Positions 44,530 through 53,474 are shown, counted from the stretch's first letter. The stretch is DNA of 64,000 bases from Streptomyces leeuwenhoekii (GCF_001013905.1 NZ_LN831790.1:1364001-1428000), one strand, 5' to 3'. The notes: generated by a model not told the origin, from the sequence alone. Program-made: numbers and translations.

Positions 44530-45144
44530 TCAGGTGAGGCCGAGGGCCGGCAGCACGGCGGCCTCCACGAAACGGACCAGGTAGTCCGCGTCGGCGTACT
44601 CGCCCTCCACGACGGGCCGCACCCGCAGGACGCCGAACATCTGCGCGGGCACGTACTCCAGTGCCGGGTGGTCCGCGGCGACCTCGCCCCGCGCCACACC
44701 GCGCTCCAGGATCTCCCGCAGCGCGGCGATCTCGGGCTCGACGAGCGCCTCCCGCAGCGCCTGCTGAAGCTCCGCGTCCTGCATCACGGCGTGGCCGAGC
44801 GCCTGGAGCAGCCGGGTGTCCCTGCCCGACCACTCGCCCGCCGCCCTGGCCGCCTGGCGCAGGTCCTCGGCGAGCGATCCGGTGTCGATGCCCGCGAAGC
44901 GCACCCGGCGATGGGAGCGCAGGGCCGCCGCCACGAACTGGGGCTTGGTCTTCCACTGCCGGTAGAGCGTGGACTTGCTGCACCGGGTGCTGGCGGCCAC
45001 GCCCTCCATGGTGACGGCGTCGTAACCGCACTCCCGGATCTGCTCGAGGACGGCGTCGAAGAACTCCTGCTCACGCTCCGGCGTGATCTTGGAGCGGCGC
45101 GAGGCGACGACCGTGTCCGGACGGTCCGCGGCCTGCGACGTCAT
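44530..45144 (-). CDS. TetR-family regulator
   Basis: 204 residues from ATG 45144 with GAGGAG upstream. N-terminal HTH (REQEFFDAVLEQIRECGYDA, VTMEGVAASTRCSKSTLYRQ, then WKTKPQFVAAAL; recognition helix about residues 53-66). The C-terminal ligand domain is of the TetR_C_16/AcrR-like type (DLRQAARAAGEW, AVMQDAELQQALREALVEPE, AALREILERGVARGEV). Divergent from the PAP2/DMT gene pair; the region between holds a perfect 14-bp palindrome and CGTATCG repeats, likely its operators. The ligand is unknown. Confidence 0.9.
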   Translation of the reverse strand: MTSQAADRPDTVVASRRSKITPEREQEFFDAVLEQIRECGYDAVTMEGVAASTRCSKSTLYRQWKTKPQFVAAALRSHRRVRFAGIDTGSLAEDLRQAARAAGEWSGRDTRLLQALGHAVMQDAELQQALREALVEPEIAALREILERGVARGEVAADHPALEYVPAQMFGVLRVRPVVEGEYADADYLVRFVEAAVLPALGLT

Positions 45145-45220
45145 CGGCTGCACTCCTCGCTCGGATCCGGCGGGCCCGGGGCCCGTGCTGTGCCGTACTC
45201 CCAGTGTGTCGTACGGCGAT

Positions 45221-45286
45221 CGATACGCCAGTGTACCGGTACACGACCGTATCGGTACACTGACGTATCGGAACGGGAACGTATCG
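45221..45286. promoter_or_regulatory. Operator array between TetR gene and PAP2 gene
   Basis: The perfect palindrome GTGTACCGGTACAC (45231-45244) is flanked by CGATACG (45221-45227) and CGTATCG (45248-45254), an inverted pair. CGTATCG recurs at 45264-45270 and 45280-45286, so three copies have an exact 16-bp period. This is the expected layout for cooperative TetR-type repression in a divergent promoter. Confidence 0.72.
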
Positions 45287-45407
45287 ATGACCACCGTCGC
45301 CCTCCCGTACCGGCCCGGGCTCACCACCGACGAACCCGGCGCGACCCGGCGAGTCACCAGCTCCGCCGCACCACCACACGCACCACCGTCAGCGAAGGGG
45401 CCGGGGG

Positions 45408-46427
45408 ATGAATGCCCGCACCGAGCCTGCAGAAGCGGAGCCCGACGCGTCAGCGCGGCCGCCGCTCGTCCGTGAGCTCCTGCTCGTGGCAGGGCTTTTC
45501 CTCGTCTACAAGTCCGGCCGGGCGCTGGCGACCGGCCACACCGGTGAGGCGTTCCGCAACGCGCACCACGTGTGGGACCTGGAACGTACCCTGCACCTGC
45601 CCGGCGAGGGCGCGGTGCAGTCCCTGCTGCTGCACGGCGACGCCCTCGTGCGCCTGGCGAACACCTACTACGCCACCGTCCACTTCCCGGCCACCGCGGC
45701 CTTCCTGATCTGGCTCTACCTGCGCCGGCCCGCGCACTACGTCTGGGCCCGCCGGGTGCTGGCCGCGGTGACCGCCGCCGCGCTGGTGCTGCATCTGGTG
45801 CTCCCCCTGGCGCCGCCGCGGATGCTGGCCGCGGCCGGCCTGATCGACACCGGGCGGGTGTACGGGCCCTCGGTCTACGGGCCGCCGCAGAGCGACCACC
45901 TGTCGAACCAGTTCGCGGCGATGCCGTCCCTGCACTTCGGCTGGGCGCTGATGCTGGCGATCGGCCTGATGGCCGCCACCCGGTCGCGCCTGCGGCCGCT
46001 GTGGCTGCTGCATCCGCTGCTGACCCTGCTGGTGATCGTGGGGACGGCGAACCACTACTGGCTGGACGCGATCGCCGCGACGGCCCTGCTCGGCCTCGCC
46101 CTGGCGCTGATCCGCCCGCCGCACCGCGCGGCGGCCTCGGCGGGCCCCGGCCCCGGCGAGCCGGCGGCCGCCGCGCGGGGGCACCTCGCACCGGCCGCGG
46201 AGGCACGGCAGCGGCCCGCGCCGGATCCGGAACCGCCGGCCCTCGCCCCGGCCGCCACTTCCACCTCCGGCGGCCGGCCGGGGCCGGCCGGCAGGCCCCG
46301 GACGCCTCCCCCGCCCGGCCGGCCACGGCCCGCGCCGCCCGGGGACCTCCCGGCCGCGCACGCCGCCCACGGGGACTCCCCGGCGCCCGCGCGGCCCGGA
46401 CGCAAGCTGCTCGGGGCGGGCCGATGA
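45408..46427 (+). CDS. PAP2-superfamily membrane phosphatase/transferase
   Basis: 339 residues. Six hydrophobic segments in the first 240 residues. Family motifs of the PAP2_3/inositolphosphotransferase-like group: VWDLERTLHLPGEG, ANTYYATVHFPATAAF, PSLHFGWALML and ANHYWLDAIAATALLG (catalytic histidines in PSLHFGW and NHYWLD). The last 100 residues are a Pro/Ala-rich cytoplasmic tail. It likely handles lipid phosphates or transfers phospho-head groups. Its TGA overlaps the next ATG (ATGA), so it is co-translated with the DMT-type gene and probably controlled by the TetR repressor. Confidence 0.88.
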   Translation: MNARTEPAEAEPDASARPPLVRELLLVAGLFLVYKSGRALATGHTGEAFRNAHHVWDLERTLHLPGEGAVQSLLLHGDALVRLANTYYATVHFPATAAFLIWLYLRRPAHYVWARRVLAAVTAAALVLHLVLPLAPPRMLAAAGLIDTGRVYGPSVYGPPQSDHLSNQFAAMPSLHFGWALMLAIGLMAATRSRLRPLWLLHPLLTLLVIVGTANHYWLDAIAATALLGLALALIRPPHRAAASAGPGPGEPAAAARGHLAPAAEARQRPAPDPEPPALAPAATSTSGGRPGPAGRPRTPPPPGRPRPAPPGDLPAAHAAHGDSPAPARPGRKLLGAGR

Positions 46428-47509
46428 GCGCCGCCTGGCTCGCCGTCCTCCTCTCCCTCGTCTCCGCCGTCGCCTATGCCGCCGCGGCGGTCGCCCAGGA
46501 GCGGCTGGCGTCCCGGTCCGCCGGTGCGGGCACGCTGCGGCTGCTGGCCAGCGGGGCGTGGTGGTGGTCGGTGGCGCTGAACGCGTCGGCCGCGCTGCTG
46601 CACGTCGTGGCGCTGAAGTACGGCCCGCTGACCGTGGTCCAGCCGCTCGGCGCGCTCACCCTGGTGGCCGCGGTGCCCCTGGGGGCGCGGCTCGCGGGGC
46701 GGCGGGTGAGCGCGGTGGAGTGGCGCGGCACCGGTCTGACCCTGCTCGGCCTGGGCGCCCTGCTGTTCACCGCCTCCGGGCCCGCGCCCGACGACGTGCT
46801 CAGCGGCTCGGAGGCGCTGGCCGTCGCCGGTGTCACCGCCGCGCTGATCGGCACCCTGTCGTGGCCGGGCGCCCGGCCGGGCCTGCGGCACGCCACCGCC
46901 TCGGGGGTGGCCTCCGGGGTCGCCTCGGCTCTCACGCAGACGGTGACGGTCGCCGCCACCGACCGTTCGGGCCCCCTGCTCAGTCTCCAGGTGATCGGGG
47001 TCGCGCTGCTGGTCGCGGCCTTCGCGACGAGCGGTCTGCTGCTGTCGCAGACGGCCTATCGGGGCGGCCTGGGAGCGCCGCTGGCGGTGGTGACCCTGGC
47101 CAATCCGGTCGCCGCCGCGGCGATCGGGCTCTCGCTGCTCGGTGAACGGCTCCAGGGCGGACCGGCCGGTGTGCTGCTGGCGCTGACCGGGGCGGGCCTG
47201 GCCGCCTGGGGTGTGCTGCTGCTCACCCGGGCCGCCCCTCCCGGGCCGGTCCCGGAGCGGCCCGGCGGCCCGGGGCACCCCGGTGGCCGGTACCCGGCCA
47301 CCGAGCCGTGCCGGACCCGCGGCCGGTACCGGGCCGGAGTCCGGCACCGGACCGGGCATCGGCGCAGGACCGGCGCCCGGCACGAGTCCGGGCCCGCGCG
47401 CCGGGACGGCCGTCCGGTGACCGTGCTCGCCCCGGAGTCCGGCTCCGCCCCGGCCGCGCCCGCGCTGGTACCCCGGCAGCAGGGGCCGGAGCGGCTGACG
47501 CCGTTGTAG
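46424..47509 (+). CDS. DMT-superfamily (EamA/NIPA-like) membrane protein
   Basis: 361 residues; ATG overlaps the PAP2 stop. About nine hydrophobic helices in residues 1-275 (WLAVLLSLVSAVAYAAAAVA, LNASAALLHVVALKYGPLTV, GLLLSQTAYRGGLGAPLAVV). The arrangement of two five-helix halves and the GPLTVVQPLGAL and LGAPLAVVTLANP motifs fit the DMT group related to NIPA magnesium transporters. The C-terminal 85 residues are Arg/Gly-rich and disordered. Substrate unknown. Only three bases separate its stop from the convergent phospholipase C gene. Confidence 0.85.
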   Translation: MSAAWLAVLLSLVSAVAYAAAAVAQERLASRSAGAGTLRLLASGAWWWSVALNASAALLHVVALKYGPLTVVQPLGALTLVAAVPLGARLAGRRVSAVEWRGTGLTLLGLGALLFTASGPAPDDVLSGSEALAVAGVTAALIGTLSWPGARPGLRHATASGVASGVASALTQTVTVAATDRSGPLLSLQVIGVALLVAAFATSGLLLSQTAYRGGLGAPLAVVTLANPVAAAAIGLSLLGERLQGGPAGVLLALTGAGLAAWGVLLLTRAAPPGPVPERPGGPGHPGGRYPATEPCRTRGRYRAGVRHRTGHRRRTGARHESGPARRDGRPVTVLAPESGSAPAAPALVPRQQGPERLTPL

Positions 47510-47512
47510 CCG

Positions 47513-49564
47513 TTACTCGGTGATGAGGGCCGGGTCGCTCACCCCCGGCTGCCCGTTCTCGACATGCCCGGCGAAGCGGCGCAGGAACGCCGGGTCCGTC
47601 TCCGAGGTGACGGTCAGGTCGTGCCAGCGCCCGCTCGCCGCGAGGGCCACCCGGTGCTTCACGGTGGCGCCGGGGCGCACGGTGACGGTCGTGGGCGTGC
47701 CGCCGTAGGCGTTGGCCAGCCGCAGCCGGACGGTGCCGGAGCCCGCGTGGGTGAAGGTCAGTTCCACGTCGTCGCCGGTGTGCCGCGCGGTGACCTCCGG
47801 TCCGGCGGTCCTCCCCGCTCCCTTGAAGGCGCGCAGGAAACCGTTGGGGCCGTGCACGGTCAGGTCGTGGAAGCCCTTGGAGTACACCGAGTTCCAGGTG
47901 TCCGAGATCGTCTTGCCGGCCTCGGTGGTGAAGGTCCAGGGGCCGTCGGTGCGGTTGCCGGAGGTGACGAGGAAGGCGGCGCCGGCCTCGGGGCCGGAGG
48001 CGAAGGTGAGCGCGTACCGGCCCGTGGCCGGGTCGGCGGAGCCGTCCACGTACGGGGCGTACTTCAGCGGGCGGGCCGGGCGCCCGCCCCGCTCCTGCTT
48101 CGGCATGTCCGGGTCGGCCGGCGGGGCCGGCCGGTAGTCGGGGTGGCGCTCGCGGTCCGGCGGCCGGTAGCCCTCGGTGTCCGGCAGGTCGGCCGGGCGG
48201 CTGTCCTTGCGGGAGAAGTCGAAGGCGGAGGTCAGGTCTCCGCAGATGGCCCGCCGCCACGGCGAGATGTTGGGCTCGCGCACCCCGAAGCGGCGCTCCA
48301 TGAACCGGATGATCGAGGTGTGGTCGAAGGTCTCGGAGCAGACGTAGCCGCCCTTGCTCCACGGCGAGACGACCAGCATCGGCACCCGCGGGCCGAGGCC
48401 GTAGGGACCGGCCGGGCGCTTGGCGTCGCCCGGGTAGAGGTCGAGGGAGACGTCGACGGTGGACTTGCCCTGCGCGGCGGACTTCGGCGGCAGCGGCGGC
48501 ACCACGTGGTCGAAGAAGCCGTCGTTCTCGTCGTAGGTGATGAACAGGGCCGTCTTCGCCCACACGTCCGGGTTGGAGGTGAGGGCATCCAGGACCTGGG
48601 CGATGTACCAGGCGCCGTAGTTGGACGGCCAGTTGGAGTGTTCGGAGAACGCCTCGGGGGCGGCGATCCACGAGATCCGCGGCAGCCGGTCCGCCTGGAC
48701 GTCGGCGCGGAGCCGGTCGACGTAGCCCTCGCCCGCCCTGGCGTCGGTGCCCGTGCGTGCCTTGTCGTACAAGGGGTCGCCGGGCTCGGCGTCGCGGTAG
48801 CTGTCGAAGTACAGCAGCGAGTTGTCGCCGTAGTTGCCGCGGTAGGCGTCGTCGATCCAGCCCCAGGATCCGGCGGCGTCCAGGCCGTCGCCGATGTCCT
48901 GGTAGACCTTCCAGGAGACGCCGGCCCGCTCCAGGCGCTCGGGGTAGGTCGTCCAGCCGTAGCCCAGCTCGTCGTTGCCGAGGACCGGGCCGCCGCCCGT
49001 GCCGTCGTTGCCGGTGTGCCCCGTCCACATGTAGTAGCGGTTGGGGTCGGTGGAGCCGATGAAGGAGCAGTGGTAGGCGTCGCAGACGGTGAAGGCGTCG
49101 GCGAGGGCGTAGTGGAAGGGGATGTCCTCGCGGGTCAGGTACGCCATGGTGGTGGTGCCCTTGGCGGGCAGCCACCGGTCGTAGCGGCCCCCGTTGTATG
49201 CGGCCTGGCCGTCGGTCCAGCCGTGCGGCAGACCCTCCAGGAACTGCATGCCGAGGTCGTCGGCGTCCGGGTGGAAGGGCAGGACTTCCTTGCCGTCCTT
49301 CGTCTGGTGCCACACGGACCTGCCGCTGGGGAGGGTCACCGGGCGCGGATCGCCGAAGCCGCGGACGCCTCTCAGCTTGCCGAAGTAGTGATCGAAGGAA
49401 CGATTCTCCTGCATCAGGACGACGATGTGCTCGACGTCCTCGATCGATCCGGTGCGGTGATTGGCCGGCAGCGCGGCGGCCCGCTGGATGCTGGCGGACA
49501 GCACGCTGAAGGCCGTGGTGGCGCCCGCGAGCTGGAGGAATCTGCGCCGGTTGACTTCGGGCAT
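47513..49564 (-). CDS. Phosphocholine-specific phospholipase C, Tat-exported
   Basis: 683 residues from ATG 49564; an in-frame ATG 27 bases upstream is possible but GAGAGGA is better placed for 49564. Tat signal NRRRFLQLAGATTAFSVLS. The phosphoesterase (acid-phosphatase-like) domain starts IEDVEHIVVLMQENRSFDHY then FG, with the later metal-binding stretches SFIGSTDPNRYYMWTGH and ITYDENDGFFDHVVPP. Two C-terminal DUF756 domains follow (residues about 495-680). This family cleaves phosphatidylcholine or sphingomyelin outside the cell, releasing phosphocholine for phosphorus supply. A PhoP box was not identified upstream. Confidence 0.93.
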   Translation of the reverse strand: MPEVNRRRFLQLAGATTAFSVLSASIQRAAALPANHRTGSIEDVEHIVVLMQENRSFDHYFGKLRGVRGFGDPRPVTLPSGRSVWHQTKDGKEVLPFHPDADDLGMQFLEGLPHGWTDGQAAYNGGRYDRWLPAKGTTTMAYLTREDIPFHYALADAFTVCDAYHCSFIGSTDPNRYYMWTGHTGNDGTGGGPVLGNDELGYGWTTYPERLERAGVSWKVYQDIGDGLDAAGSWGWIDDAYRGNYGDNSLLYFDSYRDAEPGDPLYDKARTGTDARAGEGYVDRLRADVQADRLPRISWIAAPEAFSEHSNWPSNYGAWYIAQVLDALTSNPDVWAKTALFITYDENDGFFDHVVPPLPPKSAAQGKSTVDVSLDLYPGDAKRPAGPYGLGPRVPMLVVSPWSKGGYVCSETFDHTSIIRFMERRFGVREPNISPWRRAICGDLTSAFDFSRKDSRPADLPDTEGYRPPDRERHPDYRPAPPADPDMPKQERGGRPARPLKYAPYVDGSADPATGRYALTFASGPEAGAAFLVTSGNRTDGPWTFTTEAGKTISDTWNSVYSKGFHDLTVHGPNGFLRAFKGAGRTAGPEVTARHTGDDVELTFTHAGSGTVRLRLANAYGGTPTTVTVRPGATVKHRVALAASGRWHDLTVTSETDPAFLRRFAGHVENGQPGVSDPALITE

Positions 49565-49737
49565 GAACGAGGGTCCTCTCCCCTTTGACATGGTGTCACC
49601 GGCCGGATGGTGGCGGAATGCGCGCGAAAGGAGTGTTCCAGGAGCACCAAACGTCAGGGAAGGGTCCGGTGGCGGAGGCGTGAAAGTCGTCGGTACGCGA
49701 GGTGTTCGGGGACCGTCCGGCGGGGATGGTCGCGATC

Positions 49738-51030
49738 ATGACACGCATGTACACCCCATCCGGTCACCCCGCTCCGACCCGACGGCCCGTACGCCAGCTC
49801 CTCGCCGCCTCGGTGGGCAACGCCGTGGAGTGGTACGACTGGTACGCCTACACCTTCCTCGCCACCTACATCGCCGACCAGATCTTCCCCAGGAGCGCGG
49901 ACGATTCGCTGGTCCCGCTGCTGTCGACGTTCGCGGTGTTCGCGGTGGGCTTTTTTATGCGGCCGGTGGGCGGGCTGCTCATGGGGGCGATCGCCGACCG
50001 GCGCGGGCGGCGCACCGCGCTGACGGTGACCATCCTGCTGATGGGCGGCAGCAGCCTGCTGGTCGGCCTGACCCCGACGTACGCGACGGCCGGCCTGCTG
50101 GCCCCCGTGGTGCTGGTCCTCGCCCGCCTGCTCCAAGGGCTGTCGGTGGGCGGCGAGTTCGCGGCCTCGACCACCTTCCTGGTGGAGTCGGCGGGACCGG
50201 GCCGCCGCGGGCTGTTCTCCAGCTTCCAGTACGTGTCGACGACCGCCGGGCAGCTCCTCGCCTCCGGGATCGCCGCCCTGCTCGTGGACACGCTCTCCGA
50301 CGAGGCGATGAACGGCTGGGGCTGGCGGGTCCCCTTCGTCCTCGGCGCGCTGCTCAGCCTGGTCGGCTTCTGGATCCGGCAGGGTGCGCAGGAGACGCGC
50401 AGCGCGGAACAGCGGCAGGCCCCGCGCCCCGGCCTGTTCGAGGCCCTGCGCCGTCATCCGCGCGAGTCGCTGCGGATCGCCGGGATCACGGCCGGCGGCA
50501 CCATCGCCTACTACACCTGGACGTCGTACCTGCCGACGTACGCCGAACTCAACGCGGGCGTCGAGAAGTCGGACGCGCTGCTCGCCGGCACCCTCTCGCT
50601 CGCCTTCTTCGCCCTGCTCCAGCCACTGGGCGGCCTGCTCTCCGACCGCTTCGGCCGCCGCCCGCTGCTGCTCTTCTTCGGCCTGGGGTTCGCCCTGCTG
50701 TGCGTGCCGCTGCTGCACGCCGTGCGCGACTCCTTCGCGGTGCTGCTGCTGGTGAGCTGCGCGGGCATGGTGCTGCTGACCGGCTTCACCTCGATCAGCG
50801 CCGCCGTGAACGCGGAGGTGTTCCCGCCCCGGGTGCGCGCGGCCGGCATCGGCTTCCCCTACTCGCTGACCGTCGCCCTCTTCGGCGGCACGGCCCCGTA
50901 CGTGGGCACGCTGTTCAAGGAGATGGGCCACTCCGGGCTGTTCCCCTGGTACGTGGCGGTGCTGTGCCTGGCGTCCTCGGTGGTGTACCTGCGCCTGCCG
51001 GAGACGGCACACACGGAGCTGCGCCGCTGA
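49738..51030 (+). CDS. Second MHS-family MFS transporter
   Basis: 430 residues from ATG 49738 (MTRMYTPSG); ATG 49726 would extend it by four residues. The MHS signature is LAASVGNAVEWYDWYAYTFL, with loop motifs GAIADRRGRRTALT and GGLLSDRFGRRPLLLF, and twelve predicted helices. Proton-coupled uptake of organic acids. It lies 223 bases upstream of vanA in the same orientation with a hairpin between, so it may import vanillate or related acids but is probably a separate transcript. Confidence 0.92.
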   Translation: MTRMYTPSGHPAPTRRPVRQLLAASVGNAVEWYDWYAYTFLATYIADQIFPRSADDSLVPLLSTFAVFAVGFFMRPVGGLLMGAIADRRGRRTALTVTILLMGGSSLLVGLTPTYATAGLLAPVVLVLARLLQGLSVGGEFAASTTFLVESAGPGRRGLFSSFQYVSTTAGQLLASGIAALLVDTLSDEAMNGWGWRVPFVLGALLSLVGFWIRQGAQETRSAEQRQAPRPGLFEALRRHPRESLRIAGITAGGTIAYYTWTSYLPTYAELNAGVEKSDALLAGTLSLAFFALLQPLGGLLSDRFGRRPLLLFFGLGFALLCVPLLHAVRDSFAVLLLVSCAGMVLLTGFTSISAAVNAEVFPPRVRAAGIGFPYSLTVALFGGTAPYVGTLFKEMGHSGLFPWYVAVLCLASSVVYLRLPETAHTELRR

Positions 51031-51031
51031 A

Positions 51032-51078
51032 CCGGGGCGGGCGCCGACCGGGCCGGGGACCGGGCGCTGCCGCCCCGG
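51032..51078. terminator. Hairpin after the second MHS transporter gene
   Basis: Perfect 9-bp stem CCGGGGCGG / CCGCCCCGG with a structured 29-base loop, starting 2 bases after the stop codon. Confidence 0.5.
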
Positions 51079-51253
51079 ACCCCTGCACCGCGGTTTCCCC
51101 CGGTGGGCGGCTCGTGCCCGACGCGCTCGGGCCGAAATTCGGACAGGAGGTGACGTGCCCCCCGGCGGCTTCCGGGAGGCGGAAGGAGTATTGCGCCGCC
51201 GCGCGGCCCTTTCCGACGATGTCGGCACCACCAGAGGACGGGAGCCAGAGGCC

Positions 51254-52330
51254 ATGCCGCACATGACCGCCTTCGCCAGGAACCAGTGGTACGTCGCCGC
51301 CTACGCCCACGAGGTCGGGCGCGAGCTGCTCGGCCGGACGATCCTCGGGGAGCCGCTCGTCCTCTACCGGACCCGGGAGGGCACGCCGGTCGTCCTGCAC
51401 GACCGGTGCGTGCACCGCCGCTATCCGCTCTCCGAGGCGCCGACCCGGCTCGACGGGGACCGCATCGTCTGCGGCTACCACGGCTTCACCTACGACACGA
51501 CCGGCACCTGTGTGGCCGTGCCCGGGCAGAAGCGCGTCCCGCGCACCGCGCGGGTCCCCTCCTACCCGGTCGTCGAACAGGATTCGCTGGTGTGGGTGTG
51601 GATCGGCGACCCGGCGCGCGCCGAGCCGCGGGCCATCCCCCGCGCGCCGCACCTGGACTCCCCGGGCTGGGTCACCGTGCGCGGCATGGAGCCCATCGAC
51701 TGCGACTACGGACTCCTCGTCGACAACCTCCTCGACCTGTCCCACGAGACCTATCTGCACGGCGGTTACATCGGCACCCCCGAGGTCGCCGAGACGCCGA
51801 TCACCACCGAGGTCGACGAGGGCGCCGGGACCGTCCGGGTGAGCCGGCACATGGACGACGCCGAATGCCCGCCGTTCTACGCCGAATCCACCGGCATCCA
51901 GGGGCGGATCTCCCGTTGGCAGGACATCGAGTACCACGCGCCCTGTCTGTATCTGCTGCACAGCCGGGTCGCCCCGGTGGGGGTGCTGCCCGCGGCGGAC
52001 GGCAGCGACCCGGACGGCTTCCACACCGAGATCACCTATGCCATCACACCGTCCGCCGACGGCAGGGTGTACGACTTCTGGGCGGTGTCGCGGGACTGGG
52101 CGACGGACGACGCCGACGTGACCGAGTTCCTGCGGAAGAACAACCACACCGTCGTCATGCAGGACGTCACCGCGCTCAACCTGCTCCAGCGGACGCTCGG
52201 CACCGAGCGCACCGGCTACCAGGAGCTGAGCATCAACATCGACACCGGGGGCCTGGCCGCGCGCCGCATCCTCGCCCGGCTGGCCGAGGAGGGCGCCGGG
52301 GCCGCGGAGCCCGTGGAGGGTGTGCGGTGA
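51254..52330 (+). CDS. vanA: Vanillate O-demethylase oxygenase subunit
   Basis: 358 residues from ATG 51254, which matches the usual short N-terminus (FARNQWYVAAYAHEVG). Rieske [2Fe-2S] ligands: CVHRRYPL (CxH) and CGYHGFTY (CxxH). The mononuclear iron site is in LLDLSHETYLHGG. Converts vanillate to protocatechuate plus formaldehyde, using electrons from VanB. An in-frame GTG at 51155, just after a perfect AGGAGGTGA, could add 33 residues. First gene of vanA-57aa-vanB. Its product feeds the pca operon in this window. Confidence 0.92.
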   Translation: MPHMTAFARNQWYVAAYAHEVGRELLGRTILGEPLVLYRTREGTPVVLHDRCVHRRYPLSEAPTRLDGDRIVCGYHGFTYDTTGTCVAVPGQKRVPRTARVPSYPVVEQDSLVWVWIGDPARAEPRAIPRAPHLDSPGWVTVRGMEPIDCDYGLLVDNLLDLSHETYLHGGYIGTPEVAETPITTEVDEGAGTVRVSRHMDDAECPPFYAESTGIQGRISRWQDIEYHAPCLYLLHSRVAPVGVLPAADGSDPDGFHTEITYAITPSADGRVYDFWAVSRDWATDDADVTEFLRKNNHTVVMQDVTALNLLQRTLGTERTGYQELSINIDTGGLAARRILARLAEEGAGAAEPVEGVR

Positions 52331-52500
52331 CCGCCCCCGCCGGCCAGGAGGTCTACCGCGTCGACTGGGTGCCCGGCACGGACGTGCTGCACGGCACCTG
52401 CCACTGCGGCGCCGAGCACAGCGCCGAGGACCCGGTCGCCCTGTGGGAGTGGATGCTCGCCCATCCGCGGGGACACCGCATGCGAGGAGACGGTTCATGA
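52327..52500 (+). CDS. 57-residue protein between vanA and vanB
   Basis: GTG 52327 overlaps the vanA TGA, and its TGA overlaps the vanB ATG, so it is translationally coupled on both sides and very likely real. It reads VTAPAGQEVYRVDWVPGTDV, then LHGTCHCGAEHSAEDPVA and LWEWMLAHPRGHR. Two cysteines and two or three histidines (CHCGAEH) could bind a metal; the tryptophan-rich WEWML helix looks like a binding surface. I know no function for it. Candidates are an assembly factor for the Rieske or mononuclear iron centres, or an adaptor between VanA and VanB. Confidence 0.75.
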   Translation: MTAPAGQEVYRVDWVPGTDVLHGTCHCGAEHSAEDPVALWEWMLAHPRGHRMRGDGS

Positions 52501-53438
52501 CCGCGTACGACACCGAACTCGTCGTCGAGCGCTGCGAACCGGCCGCTGCCGGCGTACGCGCGCTCACCCTGCGCCGTGCGGGGGGCGGGGCGCTGCCCGC
52601 CTGGGAGCCGGGCGCCCATGTCGACGTCCTCCTCGGGCCCGGTCTGGAGCGGCAGTACTCGCTGTGCGGCGACCCCGCCGACCGGCACACCTGGCGGATC
52701 GCCGTGCTGCGCGAGCCGGACGGGCGCGGCGGATCGGCGTACGTCCACGACCGGCTGGAGCCGGGCGCCGCGGTGCGGGCGCGCGGCCCGCGCAACCACT
52801 TCCCGCTCGAACCCGCCGCGCGCTACCGGTTCGTCGCCGGTGGCATCGGCATCACCCCGATCCTGCCGATGCTGGCCGCGGCCGAGGCGGCGGGCGCCGA
52901 GTGGACGCTGCTGTACGGGGGCCGCACCCGCGCCTCCATGGCGTTCACCGAGGAGCTGGCGCGGTACGGGGACCGGGTCGCGCTCGCCCCGCAGGACGTC
53001 GCGGGGCCGCTCGACCTCGGCTCCGTGCTGGACGGCCTCCCCGACGGCACGCTCGTCTACTGCTGCGGCCCCGGACCGCTGCTCGACGCGGTCGAGGAGC
53101 GGTGCCCGCCCGCGGCGCTGCGCACGGAGCGGTTCCGGCCGAAGGAGCCGCGGGCGGGAGCGGACGTGGACGCGGAGTTCGAGGTCGAGCTGGCGCGCAG
53201 CGGCCGGACCGTCACCGTCCCGCCGGACCGCTCCGTCCTCGACGCCGTGCGCGCCGCCGGGGTGGAGGTGCTGTACTCCTGCACCGAGGGCACCTGCGGC
53301 ACCTGTGAGACCGATGTGCTGGAGGGCACCCCGGACCACCGGGACTCCGTGCTGACGCGGGAGGAGCGGGCGGCCGGACAGACCATGCTCATCTGTGTCT
53401 CCCGGTGCCGGGGCAGGCGGCTGGTGCTGGATCTGTGA
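52497..53438 (+). CDS. vanB: Vanillate O-demethylase reductase subunit
   Basis: 313 residues; ATG overlaps the preceding TGA. FMN/NAD-binding ferredoxin reductase domain (HVDVLLGPGLERQYSLCGDP, FVAGGIGITPILPML, VYCCGPGPLLDAVE) followed by a C-terminal plant-type [2Fe-2S] ferredoxin (residues about 230-313; LYSCTEGTCGTCETDVLEG and the last Cys in MLICVSRC). Passes electrons from NAD(P)H to VanA. Class IA oxygenase reductase layout, typical of VanB. Confidence 0.94.
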   Translation: MTAYDTELVVERCEPAAAGVRALTLRRAGGGALPAWEPGAHVDVLLGPGLERQYSLCGDPADRHTWRIAVLREPDGRGGSAYVHDRLEPGAAVRARGPRNHFPLEPAARYRFVAGGIGITPILPMLAAAEAAGAEWTLLYGGRTRASMAFTEELARYGDRVALAPQDVAGPLDLGSVLDGLPDGTLVYCCGPGPLLDAVEERCPPAALRTERFRPKEPRAGADVDAEFEVELARSGRTVTVPPDRSVLDAVRAAGVEVLYSCTEGTCGTCETDVLEGTPDHRDSVLTREERAAGQTMLICVSRCRGRRLVLDL

Positions 53439-53474
53439 GCCGGCAGGAGCCGGTCCGGCCGGGCGGCCCACCGC

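Noticed and set aside
45287..45475. Short ORF MTTVALPYRPG before the PAP2 gene
   Set aside because: It lies over the operator repeats, has no ribosome-binding site and overlaps the PAP2 gene in another frame.
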